Positions 37,963-48,284 of a stretch of DNA of 64,000 bases are shown here, in pieces; position 1 is the first letter of the stretch; the number at the start of each line of letters is the position of its first letter. Below the pieces are notes generated by a model, which ran no database searches, was not told the origin of the DNA, and saw nothing but the letters and a program-made list of their open reading frames with translations. This stretch comes from Hylemonella gracilis (GTDB lineage Bacteria > Pseudomonadota > Gammaproteobacteria > Burkholderiales > Burkholderiaceae_C). The stretch is taken from NCBI RefSeq assembly GCF_004328645.1, contig NZ_CP031395.1:2009501-2073500 (forward strand). Reading direction: 5' to 3'. The position numbers and the translations under genes were made by a program.

Positions 37963-38693
37963 GCCAGCTCCTCCAGGTCGAGAACCTCAGCGCCGGTTAT
38001 GGCGAAGCCGTGGTGCTGAACGGTGTTTCCGTCAGGCTGGATCAGGGCAAGACCCTGGCCCTGCTCGGGCGCAACGGCACCGGCAAGACCACCTTCATGA
38101 ACACACTGGCGGGCGCGACGCGACAGCACGGCGGCAGCATCACGCTCGATGGCGTGGCTTTGCACAAGACGCCCTTGCACCTGCGCGCCGCCGCCGGCAT
38201 CGGTTGGGTGCCGCAAGAGCGCAACATCTTCAAATCACTGACGGTGGATGAAAACCTGACGGCGGTGGCGCGTCCGGGCCGCACAGGCAGGGCGGTCGCT
38301 GGTGCTTCCGCGTGGACCCCCGCGCGCGTCTACGAACTCTTCCCCCGCCTGGCCGAGCGCAAGACCAATCTTGGCTCCCAGCTCTCGGGTGGCGAGCAGC
38401 AGATGCTGGCCGTGGGCCGGGCCCTGGTGCTCAATCCCAAGCTGCTGCTGCTGGACGAGCCGCTGGAGGGCCTGGCCCCCATCATCGTGCAGGAATTGCT
38501 GCGTGCCATCGGCCGCATCACGCGCGAGGAAGGCCTCTCGGCCATCATCGTCGAGCAACATCCGCAGGCCATCCTGGCCATTTCCGACCAGGCCGCCGTC
38601 TTGGACCGTGGCACCGTGGTGCATGCGGGCACAGCGCGTGCCCTGCTGGATCAGCCCGAGTTGCTGGACAAATTGCTGGGCGTGGCGCGCTGA
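37959..38693 (+). CDS. livF: ABC transporter ATP-binding protein, LivF type
   Basis: A 244-residue ATPase that pairs with LivG. Walker A GRNGTGKTTFMNTLAG, signature LSGGEQQMLAVGRAL, Walker B LLLLDEPLEGLAP and switch His in IVEQHPQAIL. Overlaps livG. A 48-base gap then leads to a Bug-type receptor gene, which may be read from the same transcript. Confidence 0.93.
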   Translation: MSQLLQVENLSAGYGEAVVLNGVSVRLDQGKTLALLGRNGTGKTTFMNTLAGATRQHGGSITLDGVALHKTPLHLRAAAGIGWVPQERNIFKSLTVDENLTAVARPGRTGRAVAGASAWTPARVYELFPRLAERKTNLGSQLSGGEQQMLAVGRALVLNPKLLLLDEPLEGLAPIIVQELLRAIGRITREEGLSAIIVEQHPQAILAISDQAAVLDRGTVVHAGTARALLDQPELLDKLLGVAR

Positions 38694-38741
38694 GGCCGCC
38701 GTGCCCTCGCCCTCGAACCCTGTTTCTACTAGGAGTAAACC

Positions 38742-39734
38742 ATGAACCGATTGAACCGGCGATCCGCTCTCGCCCTGTTGGGCACCCCGATGGTCGCGGG
38801 CTTGGCGTCCCTGTCCTCGCCGCTGGCGTTGGCGCAAAACTTCCCCAGCAAAGCGCTGCGCATCATCGTGCCCTTCGGCGCGGGCGGTGTGGCCGATCTG
38901 ACCGCGCGCATCGTCGCGCAGAAACTCAATGAACTGCTGGGCCAGCCCGTGGTGATCGAGAACAAGCCCGGTGCCGGTGGCGTGGGCGCGTCCGACCAAG
39001 TGGCCAAGTCCACGCCCGACGGCCACACGCTGCTGCTGATGTCCAACGCCACGGCGGTCAGCGCCACGTTGTTCAAGAGCCTGCCCTATGACTCGGTGAA
39101 GGACTTCACGCCGGTCAGCACCCTGGGCCTGTTCGACATCGGCGTGGTCGTCGCCAGCGACTCCAAGTACAAGACCCTGGGCGAACTGCTGGCCGATGCC
39201 AAGGCCAACCCGGGCAAGCTCAACATCGGCAGCATCAACATCGGCAGCACGCAGAACCTTTCGGCCGAGTTGTTCAAGTCCGTCGCCGGCATCGATGTGC
39301 AGATCGTTCCCTTCAACGGCACGCCCGCCGTGGTCAACGCGCTGCGCGGCAAACAGATCGACGCCGCGGTCGAAATCCTCGCGCCGGTGATGGGCCAGAT
39401 CAAGGGCGGCGCGCTGCGCGCCCTGGCCGTGACGAGCGAGAAGCGTTCGGTCGCGCTGCCCGAGGTGCAGACGACCAAGGAAGCGGGCCTGCCTGCCTAT
39501 CTCTCTTCGTCCTGGAACGCGCTGGCCGTACCCTCCGCCACGCCCAAGGCCGTGGTCGCACGCCTGCACAAGGACATCCAGACCGCGCTGGCCGACCCGG
39601 AAGTCGCCAGGAAACTGCGTGAACTCAACATCGAGCCGCGTGGCCAGACGCCCGAGCAGACAGCGGCGTTCCTCCAGTCCGAAATCAAGCGCTGGGGCGA
39701 TGTGATCGTCAAGGCCAAGATCCCGCTGCAGTAA
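38742..39734 (+). CDS. Bug-type (TctC) tripartite tricarboxylate transporter binding protein
   Basis: A 330-residue periplasmic receptor. The signal contains NRRSALALLGTPM, cleavage after ALA (before QNFPSKA). Bug hallmarks: LRIIVPFGAGGVADLTAR and VIENKPGAGGVGASDQVAKS. No TctA/B partner here. It follows the Liv-type operon and ends in a good terminator (39783-39814), so it may belong to the same uptake unit. Ligand unknown; carboxylates or aromatic acids are usual. Confidence 0.87.
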   Translation: MNRLNRRSALALLGTPMVAGLASLSSPLALAQNFPSKALRIIVPFGAGGVADLTARIVAQKLNELLGQPVVIENKPGAGGVGASDQVAKSTPDGHTLLLMSNATAVSATLFKSLPYDSVKDFTPVSTLGLFDIGVVVASDSKYKTLGELLADAKANPGKLNIGSINIGSTQNLSAELFKSVAGIDVQIVPFNGTPAVVNALRGKQIDAAVEILAPVMGQIKGGALRALAVTSEKRSVALPEVQTTKEAGLPAYLSSSWNALAVPSATPKAVVARLHKDIQTALADPEVARKLRELNIEPRGQTPEQTAAFLQSEIKRWGDVIVKAKIPLQ

Positions 39735-39782
39735 GCAAGCGCTTCCACTTGGTTTCGCGCGGTTCGCGTAACCTCAGGCAAG

Positions 39783-39814
39783 ACAGCTGCCCATCCCGGC
39801 AGCTGTTTTTTTTT
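39783..39814 (+). terminator. rho-independent terminator after the Bug-type gene
   Basis: Arms ACAGCTGCC (39783-39791) and GGCAGCTGT (39798-39806) with a 6-base loop and a run of at least eight T. It closes the Liv/Bug transcription unit before the chemoreceptor gene. Confidence 0.92.
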
Positions 39815-39942
39815 ATGCCTGTCATCAAGACAATGCATCGTGACCTGCGGATCGGTGACCCCGTTGCCCTCAGAATACCCACGACCTCGGCGTCCGACGT
39901 GCAGTCTGCGCGCCGACCCACGTAACGTGACAAGGAAAAAAC

Positions 39943-41577
39943 ATGAGTTGGTTTGCACGGTTGACGGTACGTCAAAAGTTGACGGCCGGTTTTGGCGCGA
40001 TTCTTCTGATCCTGGTTTTTCTGACCTTCACAGGCTTGCGCGAGGTGGGGATCATCGAGCAGGCCTTGATGGAGAACTCCGGGAAAAACTCCATGATCCA
40101 GCGCTATGCGATCAACTTCCGCGGCAGCGCGCACGACCGCGCGATCGCCATACGTGACGTGGCCGCGTCCCTGAGCGACGTGGAATTGAGGCGCGAGGTC
40201 GGTGAAATCGAACGCCTCGCGGCCTTTTATGCGAAATCGGCGGTGCCCCTTGATCAGTTGTTGGCGCAGGACCGGTCCATCCATCCGGACGTACCGCGCC
40301 TGCTGGCCGCCATCAAGGCGACGGAGGCCCAGGTGCTGCCCTTGATCGACAAGGTGATTCAGCTGCGCGGCGAGGGCCGGCGTGAAGAGGCGCAGCAGAT
40401 TGTCTGGCGCGAATTGAAGCCGCTGTTCGTCGAATGGCTGGCTCGCATCAATGCCCTGATCGACTTCGAGGAGAACTTGATCCAGCGGCGTCTCACCGAA
40501 GCCCAGGGCACCGCGACCGGGTTCTCGACCCTGATGATCGCCTGGACGGTTGTGGCGGTGCTGCTGGGCGCGGCCGCCGCTACGCTGATCGCCCGCGCGG
40601 TGACGCGTGCCCTGGGCGCCGAACCCTGGCAGGTCAAGGCGGTGGCGGACGACATCCGCTCCGGCAACCTGGCTGCCGAAATCGACACCCATGGCGCGGC
40701 AGAGGACAGCGTGATGGCGGCCATGAAATCGATGCGGGATGGCCTGCTGAAAGTGGTCTCGGGCGTACGGACCTCCGCACAGCAGGTGGCGGTTTCCGCT
40801 GTCGAGATCGAGCGGGGTAACCAGGATCTGTCCGCGCGCACCGAAAACCAGGCCAGCGCCCTGGAACAGACTGCGGCCTCCATGGAAGAGTTGGGCTCCA
40901 CCGTGCGGCAGAACGCCGACAGCGCGCAGCAGGCCAACCAATTGGCCCAGAGTGCCAGCGCGGTGGCGATGCAGGGGGGTGAGGTGATGATCCAGGTGGT
41001 CGAAACCATGAAGGACATCAACACCAGCGCGCGCAAGATCGCCGACATCATCAGCGTGATCGACGGCATCGCCTTCCAGACCAACATCCTGGCGCTCAAC
41101 GCCGCGGTGGAAGCCGCGCGTGCGGGCGAACAGGGCCGAGGTTTTGCCGTCGTCGCGGGTGAAGTGCGCAGCCTGGCCGGACGCAGCGCGGACGCGGCCC
41201 GCGAGATCAAGGCACTGATTTCAGCGAGCGTCCAGCGGGTGGAGCAGGGCGGCACGCTGGTGGACCGGGCCGGCGCGACCATGGACGAAGTGGTGGCCAG
41301 CATCCGCCGCGTGACCGACCTCATGGGCGAGATCAGCACCGCCAGCGCCGAGCAAAGCGCGGGCGTCCTGGAGGTGGGCGAAGCCATCAGCGGCATGGAC
41401 CAGACCACGCAACAGAACGCAGCGCTGGTCGAGCAGATGACCTCCGCGGCGGTGGATCTCAAGCACCAGTCGCAGGGGCTGGTGCAGGCCGTCGCGGTGT
41501 TCCGGCTCGCGGATTCGGTGCCCGTCGCTCCCGCCTTGGGGCGGTCCGCGCGGCCGGGCTTGCTCAGCTTGGCTTGA
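39943..41577 (+). CDS. methyl-accepting chemotaxis protein
   Basis: A 544-residue membrane chemoreceptor. N-terminal membrane helix (residues about 12-32), a periplasmic helical domain of about 155 residues of the four-helix-bundle type, a second helix (about 190-212), HAMP, then the signalling domain with the invariant hairpin tip [21 protein letters not shown]. Methylation helices contain [16 protein letters not shown]. No C-terminal CheR-binding pentapeptide is seen. Its neighbours are aromatic-type solute receptors, so a chemoattractant transported nearby is a reasonable guess. Its 3' end overlaps the convergent gene by 14 bases. Confidence 0.93.
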   Translation: MSWFARLTVRQKLTAGFGAILLILVFLTFTGLREVGIIEQALMENSGKNSMIQRYAINFRGSAHDRAIAIRDVAASLSDVELRREVGEIERLAAFYAKSAVPLDQLLAQDRSIHPDVPRLLAAIKATEAQVLPLIDKVIQLRGEGRREEAQQIVWRELKPLFVEWLARINALIDFEENLIQRRLTEAQGTATGFSTLMIAWTVVAVLLGAAAATLIARAVTRALGAEPWQVKAVADDIRSGNLAAEIDTHGAAEDSVMAAMKSMRDGLLKVVSGVRTSAQQVAVSAVEIERGNQDLSARTENQASALEQTAASMEELGSTVRQNADSAQQANQLAQSASAVAMQGGEVMIQVVETMKDINTSARKIADIISVIDGIAFQTNILALNAAVEAARAGEQGRGFAVVAGEVRSLAGRSADAAREIKALISASVQRVEQGGTLVDRAGATMDEVVASIRRVTDLMGEISTASAEQSAGVLEVGEAISGMDQTTQQNAALVEQMTSAAVDLKHQSQGLVQAVAVFRLADSVPVAPALGRSARPGLLSLA

Positions 41578-42556
41578 TGTTGGCGGCCAGGACCACCGGC
41601 TTCCAGCGCGCGAGCTCGGCACGGATGTGTTCACCGAACTTTTCCGGTGTGGTCGGGGCGGCGATGGCGCCTTCGGTTTGCAGGCGCGCCTTCAGCTCCG
41701 GCGCGTTGAGCGCCTGGTTGATGTGGGTGTTGAGCTTGCGCACGATGTCCGCCGGCACGCCGGTGGGCACGACGATGCCATACCACTGGTCCGCCTCGAA
41801 GCCGGGGTAGCCACTCTCGGCCACCGTGGGCACATCGGGCAGCACATCGAGCCGTCGCGTGCTGGAGACGGCGATGGCGCGCAGCTGCCCGGTCTTGAAG
41901 AAGGGCAGCAATGCGGGCGCGCCCGTGAAGATGACCTGCGTCTGACCCGCCACCAGATCCTGCACGGCGGGCGCGGTGCCTTTGTAGGGCACATGGATCA
42001 GGTCGGTCTTGGTCTGCAGCTTCAGGTACTCCGTCGTCAGATGGGCCGCGCTGCCATTGCCGCCCGAGCCGTAGTTCAGCTTACCGGGGTTTGCCTGCGC
42101 ATAGGCGACCAGATCCTTCAGCGTCTTGGCGGGCACCGAGGGATGCACCGCCAGCACGTTGACGACGTTGGCCACCCAGGCCACGGGTGTGAAGTCCTTG
42201 ATCGGGTCGTAAGGCAGTTTGGGATAGATGTGCGGGTTGACCGCCAGCGTGCCGATGTGTCCCATGAACAGGGTGTAGCCATCGGGTGTCGCGTGGGCGG
42301 CCTTGTCCGCGCCGACCGAGCCGCCCGCGCCGCCGATGTTTTCGATCACCACCGATTGGCCCATGGACTTCGTGAGCTCCTGGCCGATCGCGCGACCGAG
42401 GATGTCCGCGCTGCCACCGGGCGTGAAGGGCACGATGAGGCGGATCGGTCTGCTGGGGTAGCTGGCCGCGCCTTGCGCCCGCGCGCTGCTGGCGCCGGTC
42501 AGCGCCAGGGCTCCCAGCATGGTCAGTGTCGCATCGCGGCGATTCGGATGGGTCAT
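41564..42556 (-). CDS. Bug-type (TctC) tripartite tricarboxylate transporter binding protein
   Basis: A 330-residue periplasmic receptor from the ATG at 42556 (an upstream in-frame start to 42643 lacks conservation). Signal residues [20 protein letters not shown], cleavage after ARA. Bug motifs [18 protein letters not shown] and [17 protein letters not shown]. It is a third receptor of this family in the window, again without membrane partners. The gene converges on and overlaps the chemoreceptor gene by 14 bases. Confidence 0.87.
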   Translation of the reverse strand: MTHPNRRDATLTMLGALALTGASSARAQGAASYPSRPIRLIVPFTPGGSADILGRAIGQELTKSMGQSVVIENIGGAGGSVGADKAAHATPDGYTLFMGHIGTLAVNPHIYPKLPYDPIKDFTPVAWVANVVNVLAVHPSVPAKTLKDLVAYAQANPGKLNYGSGGNGSAAHLTTEYLKLQTKTDLIHVPYKGTAPAVQDLVAGQTQVIFTGAPALLPFFKTGQLRAIAVSSTRRLDVLPDVPTVAESGYPGFEADQWYGIVVPTGVPADIVRKLNTHINQALNAPELKARLQTEGAIAAPTTPEKFGEHIRAELARWKPVVLAANIKPS

Positions 42557-42689
42557 GTCGTCTGTCTCCGGTGTTGTGGTTTTTGCCTGCGGCTCGCGAC
42601 CGCAGGCACATGAGGTGCCGCAGTGTAGTGGAGCTCGGGCCAAGATCCGGCGAGGCGCGTGACAGGCGTCCCGGCGGACCGCTGCGAAG

Positions 42690-43568
42690 TCAGCCCGCCG
42701 GCGTCCCGGTCGTGCGCGTGCGCCTGCGCGCCAGCAGCAGCAAGGCCAGGGCGGCCGAGGCCAGCATCAGCAGCAGACTGACCGCGTTGAGCACCGGCGT
42801 GGCGCCTTCGCGCATGCGGCCGTACATCAGCACGGTCAGCGGCGCGTCCGAACCCACCAGCATCAATGTGGTGTTGAAGTTCTCGAAGGACATCAGAAAG
42901 GCCATGGCCGCCGCGCCCGCCATGCTGGGCCGCAGCCAGGGCAGGGTGATGGTGCGCAGCACGGTGAAACGGCTGGCGCCCAGGTCCAGCGCGGCCTCTT
43001 CCAGGGAGCGGTCGAAGCGGCGCAGGCGCGCGGCGATGGTCAGCGTGGCGATGGTGGCGATGTAGCAGAACTGCCCCAGGATGACCAGGGGCAGGCCGGG
43101 GCGCAGGAAGTCCAATTCCAGGCCCCAGGTCTCGTCGGCGAAATTGGCCAGGCGACTGGCGAAGGCCAGGATGGAGATGCCCAGGATGACGCCGGGGATG
43201 ACCAGTGGCGCCATGCTCAACAGTGCCAGCGCGCGTTTGCCCGGGAAGTCGAAGCGTTCCAGCAGGAAGGCGTTGCAGGTGCCCACCACCACCGACAGCA
43301 GCGTGACCCACAACGCCACCCAGGCGCTGACGACGATGCTGCCCAGCAACTCGGCATCATGCAGCAGGCCGGTGCGCCCGCCGTTCTCACCGGTGGCCAG
43401 GAACCAGTCCAGCGTGAAGCCCTGCCAGGGCGGCGTGGGGTAGTCCGCGTTGTTAAAGGCGAAGACCGCCACCACGGTCAGCGGCAGGAAGAGGAAGACG
43501 AAGAAGCCGAGCACGAACAGGCCCAGGCCGTGGCGCTGGCTGGCGGAACGGGGCAGGCTGGGAATCAT
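42690..43568 (-). CDS. ABC transporter permease, PotC type (spermidine/putrescine family)
   Basis: A 292-residue inner-membrane permease, six hydrophobic segments, with the loop RSLEEAALDLGASRFTVLRTI typical of permeases for the ATPase contact. It is the last gene of a minus-strand receptor-ATPase-permease-permease operon. Substrate may be a polyamine or another small cation or amino acid derivative; family membership does not settle it. Confidence 0.88.
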   Translation of the reverse strand: MIPSLPRSASQRHGLGLFVLGFFVFLFLPLTVVAVFAFNNADYPTPPWQGFTLDWFLATGENGGRTGLLHDAELLGSIVVSAWVALWVTLLSVVVGTCNAFLLERFDFPGKRALALLSMAPLVIPGVILGISILAFASRLANFADETWGLELDFLRPGLPLVILGQFCYIATIATLTIAARLRRFDRSLEEAALDLGASRFTVLRTITLPWLRPSMAGAAAMAFLMSFENFNTTLMLVGSDAPLTVLMYGRMREGATPVLNAVSLLLMLASAALALLLLARRRTRTTGTPAG

Positions 43569-43614
43569 GGTGTGCTCTTCGCGCGCGCGTTCACGACGTT
43601 GACCGGTCCTTGCT

Positions 43615-44484
43615 TCACGTCGACTGCATCACGGCGCCCAGCCGCTGCTGCGTCAGTCTCAGGCCGGCCCACACCAGCAGGCTGGACAGCACCAGCAGCA
43701 GGAAGCCGAAGGCCGCGCCCTGGTTCCAGTTGAAGCGGGTGATGAACTGGGTGTAGATCTGCTCGGTGAACCAGAGCGAGTTCTTGCCGCCCAGCAGCGT
43801 GGGCGTCAGGTAATTGCCCAGGCAGAGCATGAAGACCACGATGGAGCCCGAGGCCATGCCTGGCGCCGCGTGCGGGATCACGATGCGCCAGAGGATGCTG
43901 GCATGGCTGCCGCCCAGATCGTAGGCGGCCTCGATCAGGCTGTTGTCCAGGCTTTCCAGGCTGTTGACCAGCGGGATCACCATGAAGAGCAGCGAGGCGT
44001 AGACCAGGCCCACCAGGATGGTGGCGTCGTGATAGAGCAGTTCCACCGGCTGCGCGGCCAGGCCCGTGGACTGCAGCAGGCTGGAGACCACGCCGGTCTC
44101 GCGCAGCAGGATCAGCCAGCCCAGGGTGCGCACCATTTCGCTGACCCAGAAGGGCAGCAGGCACAGCACCAGCAGCGCCATCTTGGCGCGGCCTTGCGCG
44201 ACCTTGGCGATGTGCCAGGCCACGGGAAAGGCCAGCAGCAGGGTCATACCCGTGGCCAGCAGCGAGATCACGGCGGTGCGCACATAGGTGCGCCAATAGA
44301 GCGGCTCGTCGACGAAGGTGCGGTACGGGTCCAGACTGAAGGCATATTCGCCCGGCCCCACGCGCGCCTGCAGCGATAGCAGCAGCAGGTCGACATGGGG
44401 CAGCACGACCAAGGCACCCAGCCACAGCAGCGCGGGTGCCAGCAGCAAGGCAAGCATCCAGCGGCGGTGAGAAGGCGGTTCCAT
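43615..44484 (-). CDS. ABC transporter permease, PotB type
   Basis: A 289-residue permease from the ATG at 44484 (a GTG at 44535 would overlap the ATPase gene by 16 bases). Six hydrophobic segments and the loop NSLIEAAYDLGGSHASILW. Lies between the ATPase and PotC-like genes, 35 and 46 bases apart. Confidence 0.88.
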   Translation of the reverse strand: MEPPSHRRWMLALLLAPALLWLGALVVLPHVDLLLLSLQARVGPGEYAFSLDPYRTFVDEPLYWRTYVRTAVISLLATGMTLLLAFPVAWHIAKVAQGRAKMALLVLCLLPFWVSEMVRTLGWLILLRETGVVSSLLQSTGLAAQPVELLYHDATILVGLVYASLLFMVIPLVNSLESLDNSLIEAAYDLGGSHASILWRIVIPHAAPGMASGSIVVFMLCLGNYLTPTLLGGKNSLWFTEQIYTQFITRFNWNQGAAFGFLLLVLSSLLVWAGLRLTQQRLGAVMQST

Positions 44485-44519
44485 GGGGCCGGGGTGGGTG
44501 ATGGCTTGCCGAGGCCGGC

Positions 44520-45647
44520 TCAGGCCGAAAAGCACCAGGCCTGCTCGGGCCGGTAGCTGAACAGCACGGCATCGCCGGGGCGCAGGTCGGCCAGGCGGCC
44601 GGTGAGCGGCAGGGCGATGTTCAGGAGCTGGCCGCTGTCGTCCTCGCGCACCTGCACCGTGGAGTTGCCACCGTCGAACAGCAGGCTTTGCACTCGGGCG
44701 TGCCAGCGTGGTTCTTCCGCAGCCTGCGCCAGTTCGCTGGCGGCGCGGCCGATCTCCATGGCCTCGGGGCGCACGAAGAGCTGTGCCGCGTCCCCCGTGC
44801 GCAAGCCTCGGGCATTGCCGGCCCGGCGTGCCCGCAGCGCGAGGCCGCTGGCGGTGCGCAAGGTGATCAGTTCGCCCTCGACCTGATCCACGCGGCCTTC
44901 CACGCGGTTGTTGTGACCAACAAACCCCGCGACGAAGGCGCTGGCCGGTTCGTAATACAGCTGCTGCGGGCGGCCGACCTGCTCGAAGCGGCCCTGGTTC
45001 ATCACCGCCACCTGGTCGGACATCACAAGCGCCTCGGACTGGTCGTGCGTGATGTAGACGAAGGTCGTGCCGACCTCGGCCTGCAATTGCTTGAGCTCCA
45101 CCTTCATGTGCTCGCGCAGCTTCATGTCGAGCGCGCCCAGCGGCTCGTCGAGCAGCAGCAGCGCTGGTTCGAGCACCAACGCGCGAGCGATGGCCACGCG
45201 CTGCTTCTGCCCACCGGAGAGTTGTTCAATGCGCTTGTCATCGATGCCGGGCAGGCCCACGCGCTTCAGCATGTCACGCACCTTGTCCCGTGCCACCGCG
45301 CGCTTGACCTTGCGCGCGCCGCCGCGCTGCGTCAGACCGTAGGCGATGTTCTCGCCCACGCTCATCATCGGGAACAGCGCGAGGTGCTGGAACACCATGT
45401 TCACCGGGCGCCGGTTGGGCGGCACGCCCAGCATGGACGCGCCCTTGATGCGGATGTCACCCGCGTCAGGCGTGATGAACCCCGCGACCATGCGCAGCAG
45501 CGTGGTCTTGCCGCAGCCCGAGGGGCCGAGGATGGAGAAGAAAGAGCCGCGTTGGACCGACAGGCTCAGGTCTTCGACCGCCGTGTAAGCGCCGTAACGC
45601 TTGGCGACGGCGCGCAGGTCGAGGTCGGGTTCGTCGCCGTTCACCAC
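44520..45647 (-). CDS. ABC transporter ATP-binding protein, PotA type
   Basis: A 375-residue importer ATPase: Walker A GPSGCGKTTLLRMVAG, Q-loop NMVFQHLALFPMM, signature LSGGQKQRVAIARAL, Walker B LLLLDEPLGALDMKL and a C-terminal TOBE domain (NNRVEGRVDQVEGEL). No ATG precedes the conserved start in frame; the GTG at 45647 (VVNGDEPDLDL) is chosen, 53 bases after the receptor gene. It energises the PotB/PotC-like permeases. Confidence 0.9.
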   Translation of the reverse strand: MVNGDEPDLDLRAVAKRYGAYTAVEDLSLSVQRGSFFSILGPSGCGKTTLLRMVAGFITPDAGDIRIKGASMLGVPPNRRPVNMVFQHLALFPMMSVGENIAYGLTQRGGARKVKRAVARDKVRDMLKRVGLPGIDDKRIEQLSGGQKQRVAIARALVLEPALLLLDEPLGALDMKLREHMKVELKQLQAEVGTTFVYITHDQSEALVMSDQVAVMNQGRFEQVGRPQQLYYEPASAFVAGFVGHNNRVEGRVDQVEGELITLRTASGLALRARRAGNARGLRTGDAAQLFVRPEAMEIGRAASELAQAAEEPRWHARVQSLLFDGGNSTVQVREDDSGQLLNIALPLTGRLADLRPGDAVLFSYRPEQAWCFSA

Positions 45648-45700
45648 GCGCCTGCGTCGGGAGACATCGACATGCGGGATCGTTTCATCAGGGCAGGCCC

Positions 45701-46765
45701 TTACTGCGCGGCCTTGACGCGATCCAGGATACGGCCTTCGATGTCCTCGACGCCAGCGGGAACGGCCGGGTACCACTTGATGTTCTTCAACGCGGCTTCG
45801 GGGAAGCTGTCGGCGAACTGCTTCTTCAGCGTCTCGTTCATCAATTGATCCGCGCCCTTGCTGGCGGTGAAGTTGCCGGCCGCGCTCGCGACCTTGGCCG
45901 CGATCTCGGGGCGCAGGTTGAAGTTGATCCAGGCGTAGGCGGCGGCGTCGTTGCGGCCCTTGGCCGGGATGGCATAGGTGTCAACCCAGCCCAAGGCGCC
46001 GGACTTGGGCGCGATGAACTTGATCTCTGGCTGGGTCTTGTTCAGCGCCCAGCCGCCCGTGTCCCACATCATGGCCGTGGTGAGCTCACCCGAGCGCAGG
46101 CCGGCCAGCAATTGATCCTTGCCGTCCCAGTAGAACTTGACGTTCTTCTTGCAGTTGATCAGGGTCTGGCCGACCTCGGTCATCAGCGCCGCGTAGGCCT
46201 TGGCGTCGTTGTAGAGCGCGAAGGGGTTCTTGCCGCTGGCGAAGGCGAAGGCGATCAGGGTGGGGCGCTTCAGGCGCATGCTGACCTTGCCGGCGTTCTC
46301 GGGGGCGCAGAGGTCGGGGTAGTCGCTGGCCTTGGACAGCTTGGTGTTGACCACCAGGCCGTCCGTGCCCCAGATGTGGGGCAGGCCGTAGACCTTACCG
46401 TCCACGCGGGTGTTGGCCTGGGTGGCTTCCAGCATGGAGGGAATGAACAGCTCGCGCTTGATCTTGGACAGGTCCAGCGGCTTGTAGATGCGGAACTCCG
46501 TCTGTGGCCCCGCGATGCGGTCCTGGCTGGGCTGGGCCAGGTCAAAGCCCGCGCCCCCCGTGGCGCGCAACTTGGAAATCATCTCTTCGTTGTTGGAGAG
46601 GGTGATCTCGACCTTGATGCCGGTCTCCTTGGTGAACTGCTCCACCACGTCCTTGGGGGCATAGTCGGCCCAGGTCAGCAGACGCAGGGTCTTGTTCTGG
46701 GCCTGGGCCAGGCCGGTGGCAAGGGCCAGGGCGGCCAGGGTGATGCAGGTCAAGGTGCGCTTCAT
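45701..46765 (-). CDS. ABC transporter substrate-binding protein, PotD/PotF type
   Basis: A 354-residue periplasmic receptor with a signal peptide (cleavage after AQA, before QNKTLRLL). Motifs LRLLTWADYAPKDVVEQFTK and YGLPHIWGTDGLVVNT are typical of the polyamine-binding group. It is the first gene of the operon; upstream 46766-46968 holds its promoter region and no recognised gene. Ligand unknown; polyamine-like by family only. Confidence 0.9.
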   Translation of the reverse strand: MKRTLTCITLAALALATGLAQAQNKTLRLLTWADYAPKDVVEQFTKETGIKVEITLSNNEEMISKLRATGGAGFDLAQPSQDRIAGPQTEFRIYKPLDLSKIKRELFIPSMLEATQANTRVDGKVYGLPHIWGTDGLVVNTKLSKASDYPDLCAPENAGKVSMRLKRPTLIAFAFASGKNPFALYNDAKAYAALMTEVGQTLINCKKNVKFYWDGKDQLLAGLRSGELTTAMMWDTGGWALNKTQPEIKFIAPKSGALGWVDTYAIPAKGRNDAAAYAWINFNLRPEIAAKVASAAGNFTASKGADQLMNETLKKQFADSFPEAALKNIKWYPAVPAGVEDIEGRILDRVKAAQ

Positions 46766-46968
46766 GGGGACTCGCTTTCTCGCGAAAAAATCAAGAATGC
46801 CGTGAACGTGGACAGGCCGTGGCGGTGGTCGCTTCCCCCGCAGGTGGCAGGCGTCACGTCACGTTACCACAGCATTTTTGATGCCTGGTGACAGACCGTC
46901 ACCACCACGGCGTTCGTCTCGCCGACGCCCGCGCCCGTGCAGGCATCAGATGCCTCCCCTGGCGCCGC

Positions 46969-48159
46969 TCAGCCCAGGGCCTGCGCGAAGACCCGGCCCA
47001 GCGCGGCGATGCCTTGTTCAATCTGCGCGGGTGGCACGGTCACGAAGCTCAGGCGCAGGGTGTTGGCGTGGCGCGCGTCCGGCGCCGCGAAGAAGGGCGC
47101 TCCGGGCACATAGGCCACGCCGGCCTCGACAGCGCGGTCCAGCAAGGCCGTTGCGTCCAGGGCAGCCGGCAGTTCGACCCAGAAGAACATGCCGCCCGCA
47201 GGTGCCTGCCAGCGACAGCCCAGGCCCTGGAAGTGGCGCAGCAGCGCGGCCTGCATGGCGTCGCGCTGAGCCTTGTAGCGTGCCCGAATGGTCGGTACAT
47301 GCTTGGTCAGGAATCCGTCCTTGATGACCTCGTGCACCACCCGCTGGTTGAAACCCGGCGTGTGCAGGTCAGCCGCCTGCTTGGCCTGCAGCAGCTTGGG
47401 GTAGAGCGTTTTTGGGGCGACCACATAGCCCAGGCGCAGGCCTGGTGCGAGCACCTTGGAGAAGGAACCCAGATAGATGGCGCCGCCGTTGTCGCCGATG
47501 CCCAGCAAGGCGCTCAGCGGCGGCGGCGGCGGTGCATCGAACCACAGATCGCCGTAAGGGTTGTCTTCCACGATGGGCAGGCCGATGGCGGCGGCCTTCT
47601 CGGCAAGTTGCGTGCGGCGCTGAGCCGAGAGGCAACGCCCGCTCGGGTTCTGGAAGTTGGGCAGCAGGTACATGAAGCGCGCGCCGCGCGCGGCCTCCAG
47701 CGCCTCGGGCAGAGGGCCTTCGTCGTCACCCTCGATGGCGGTGAAGTCGCACTCGAAGGGCGCGAAGGCCTGCAGCGCGCCCAGGTAGGTGGGTGACTCG
47801 ACCGCGACATGGCTGCCGGGGTCCACCAGTACTTTGCCGACCAGGTCCAGCCCTTGCTGCGAGCCAGTGGTGATGAGCACCTGCGCGGCGTCGACCGCCA
47901 CACCCTGCGTGGCCAGTTCGGCGGCCACCCACTCGCGCAGTGGGCCGTAGCCTTCGCTGGCCGCGTATTGCAGCGCTTCGCGTGGGGAGTCGCGCAGCAC
48001 GCGTGCCGTGGCCTCGGCCATGGCGGCGACGGGAAAGGTTTCGGCGGCGGGCAGGCCACCCGCCAGCGAGATGATGCCGGGGCGTTCGGTGACCTTGAGG
48101 ATTTCGCGGATGGTCGAGGGATTCAGTCGTGCGGCGCGGCGGGCCAGGGTCCAGGGCAT
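46969..48159 (-). CDS. PLP-dependent aminotransferase, class I/II (MocR/2-aminoadipate type)
   Basis: A 396-residue fold-type I aminotransferase. The start ARLNPSTIREILKVTERPGIISLAGGLP is typical of the LysN/2-aminoadipate group. The PLP Lys is in GSFSKVLAPGLRLGYV, and EDNPYGDLWF supplies the Asp/Tyr pair. It lies 125 bases after the shikimate-dehydrogenase-like gene on the same strand. Amino donor and acceptor cannot be told from sequence. Confidence 0.9.
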   Translation of the reverse strand: MPWTLARRAARLNPSTIREILKVTERPGIISLAGGLPAAETFPVAAMAEATARVLRDSPREALQYAASEGYGPLREWVAAELATQGVAVDAAQVLITTGSQQGLDLVGKVLVDPGSHVAVESPTYLGALQAFAPFECDFTAIEGDDEGPLPEALEAARGARFMYLLPNFQNPSGRCLSAQRRTQLAEKAAAIGLPIVEDNPYGDLWFDAPPPPPLSALLGIGDNGGAIYLGSFSKVLAPGLRLGYVVAPKTLYPKLLQAKQAADLHTPGFNQRVVHEVIKDGFLTKHVPTIRARYKAQRDAMQAALLRHFQGLGCRWQAPAGGMFFWVELPAALDATALLDRAVEAGVAYVPGAPFFAAPDARHANTLRLSFVTVPPAQIEQGIAALGRVFAQALG

Positions 48160-48284
48160 CAGGTTCTCCGGGAGCGGTGGGTAGGGGTCAGCGGTGCCTG
48201 AGGCAGGCGGGCTGACGGGTTATGGATGTTCGTGCAAGTGGTACCCGCTGTTCGGCGGGTCGATGTGCCATGGGGGGCGGGCGT

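Noticed and set aside
48243..48260. Hairpin (acccgc/gcgggt) after the aroE-like gene
   Set aside because: Only six base pairs and no T run; not good enough to call a terminator.
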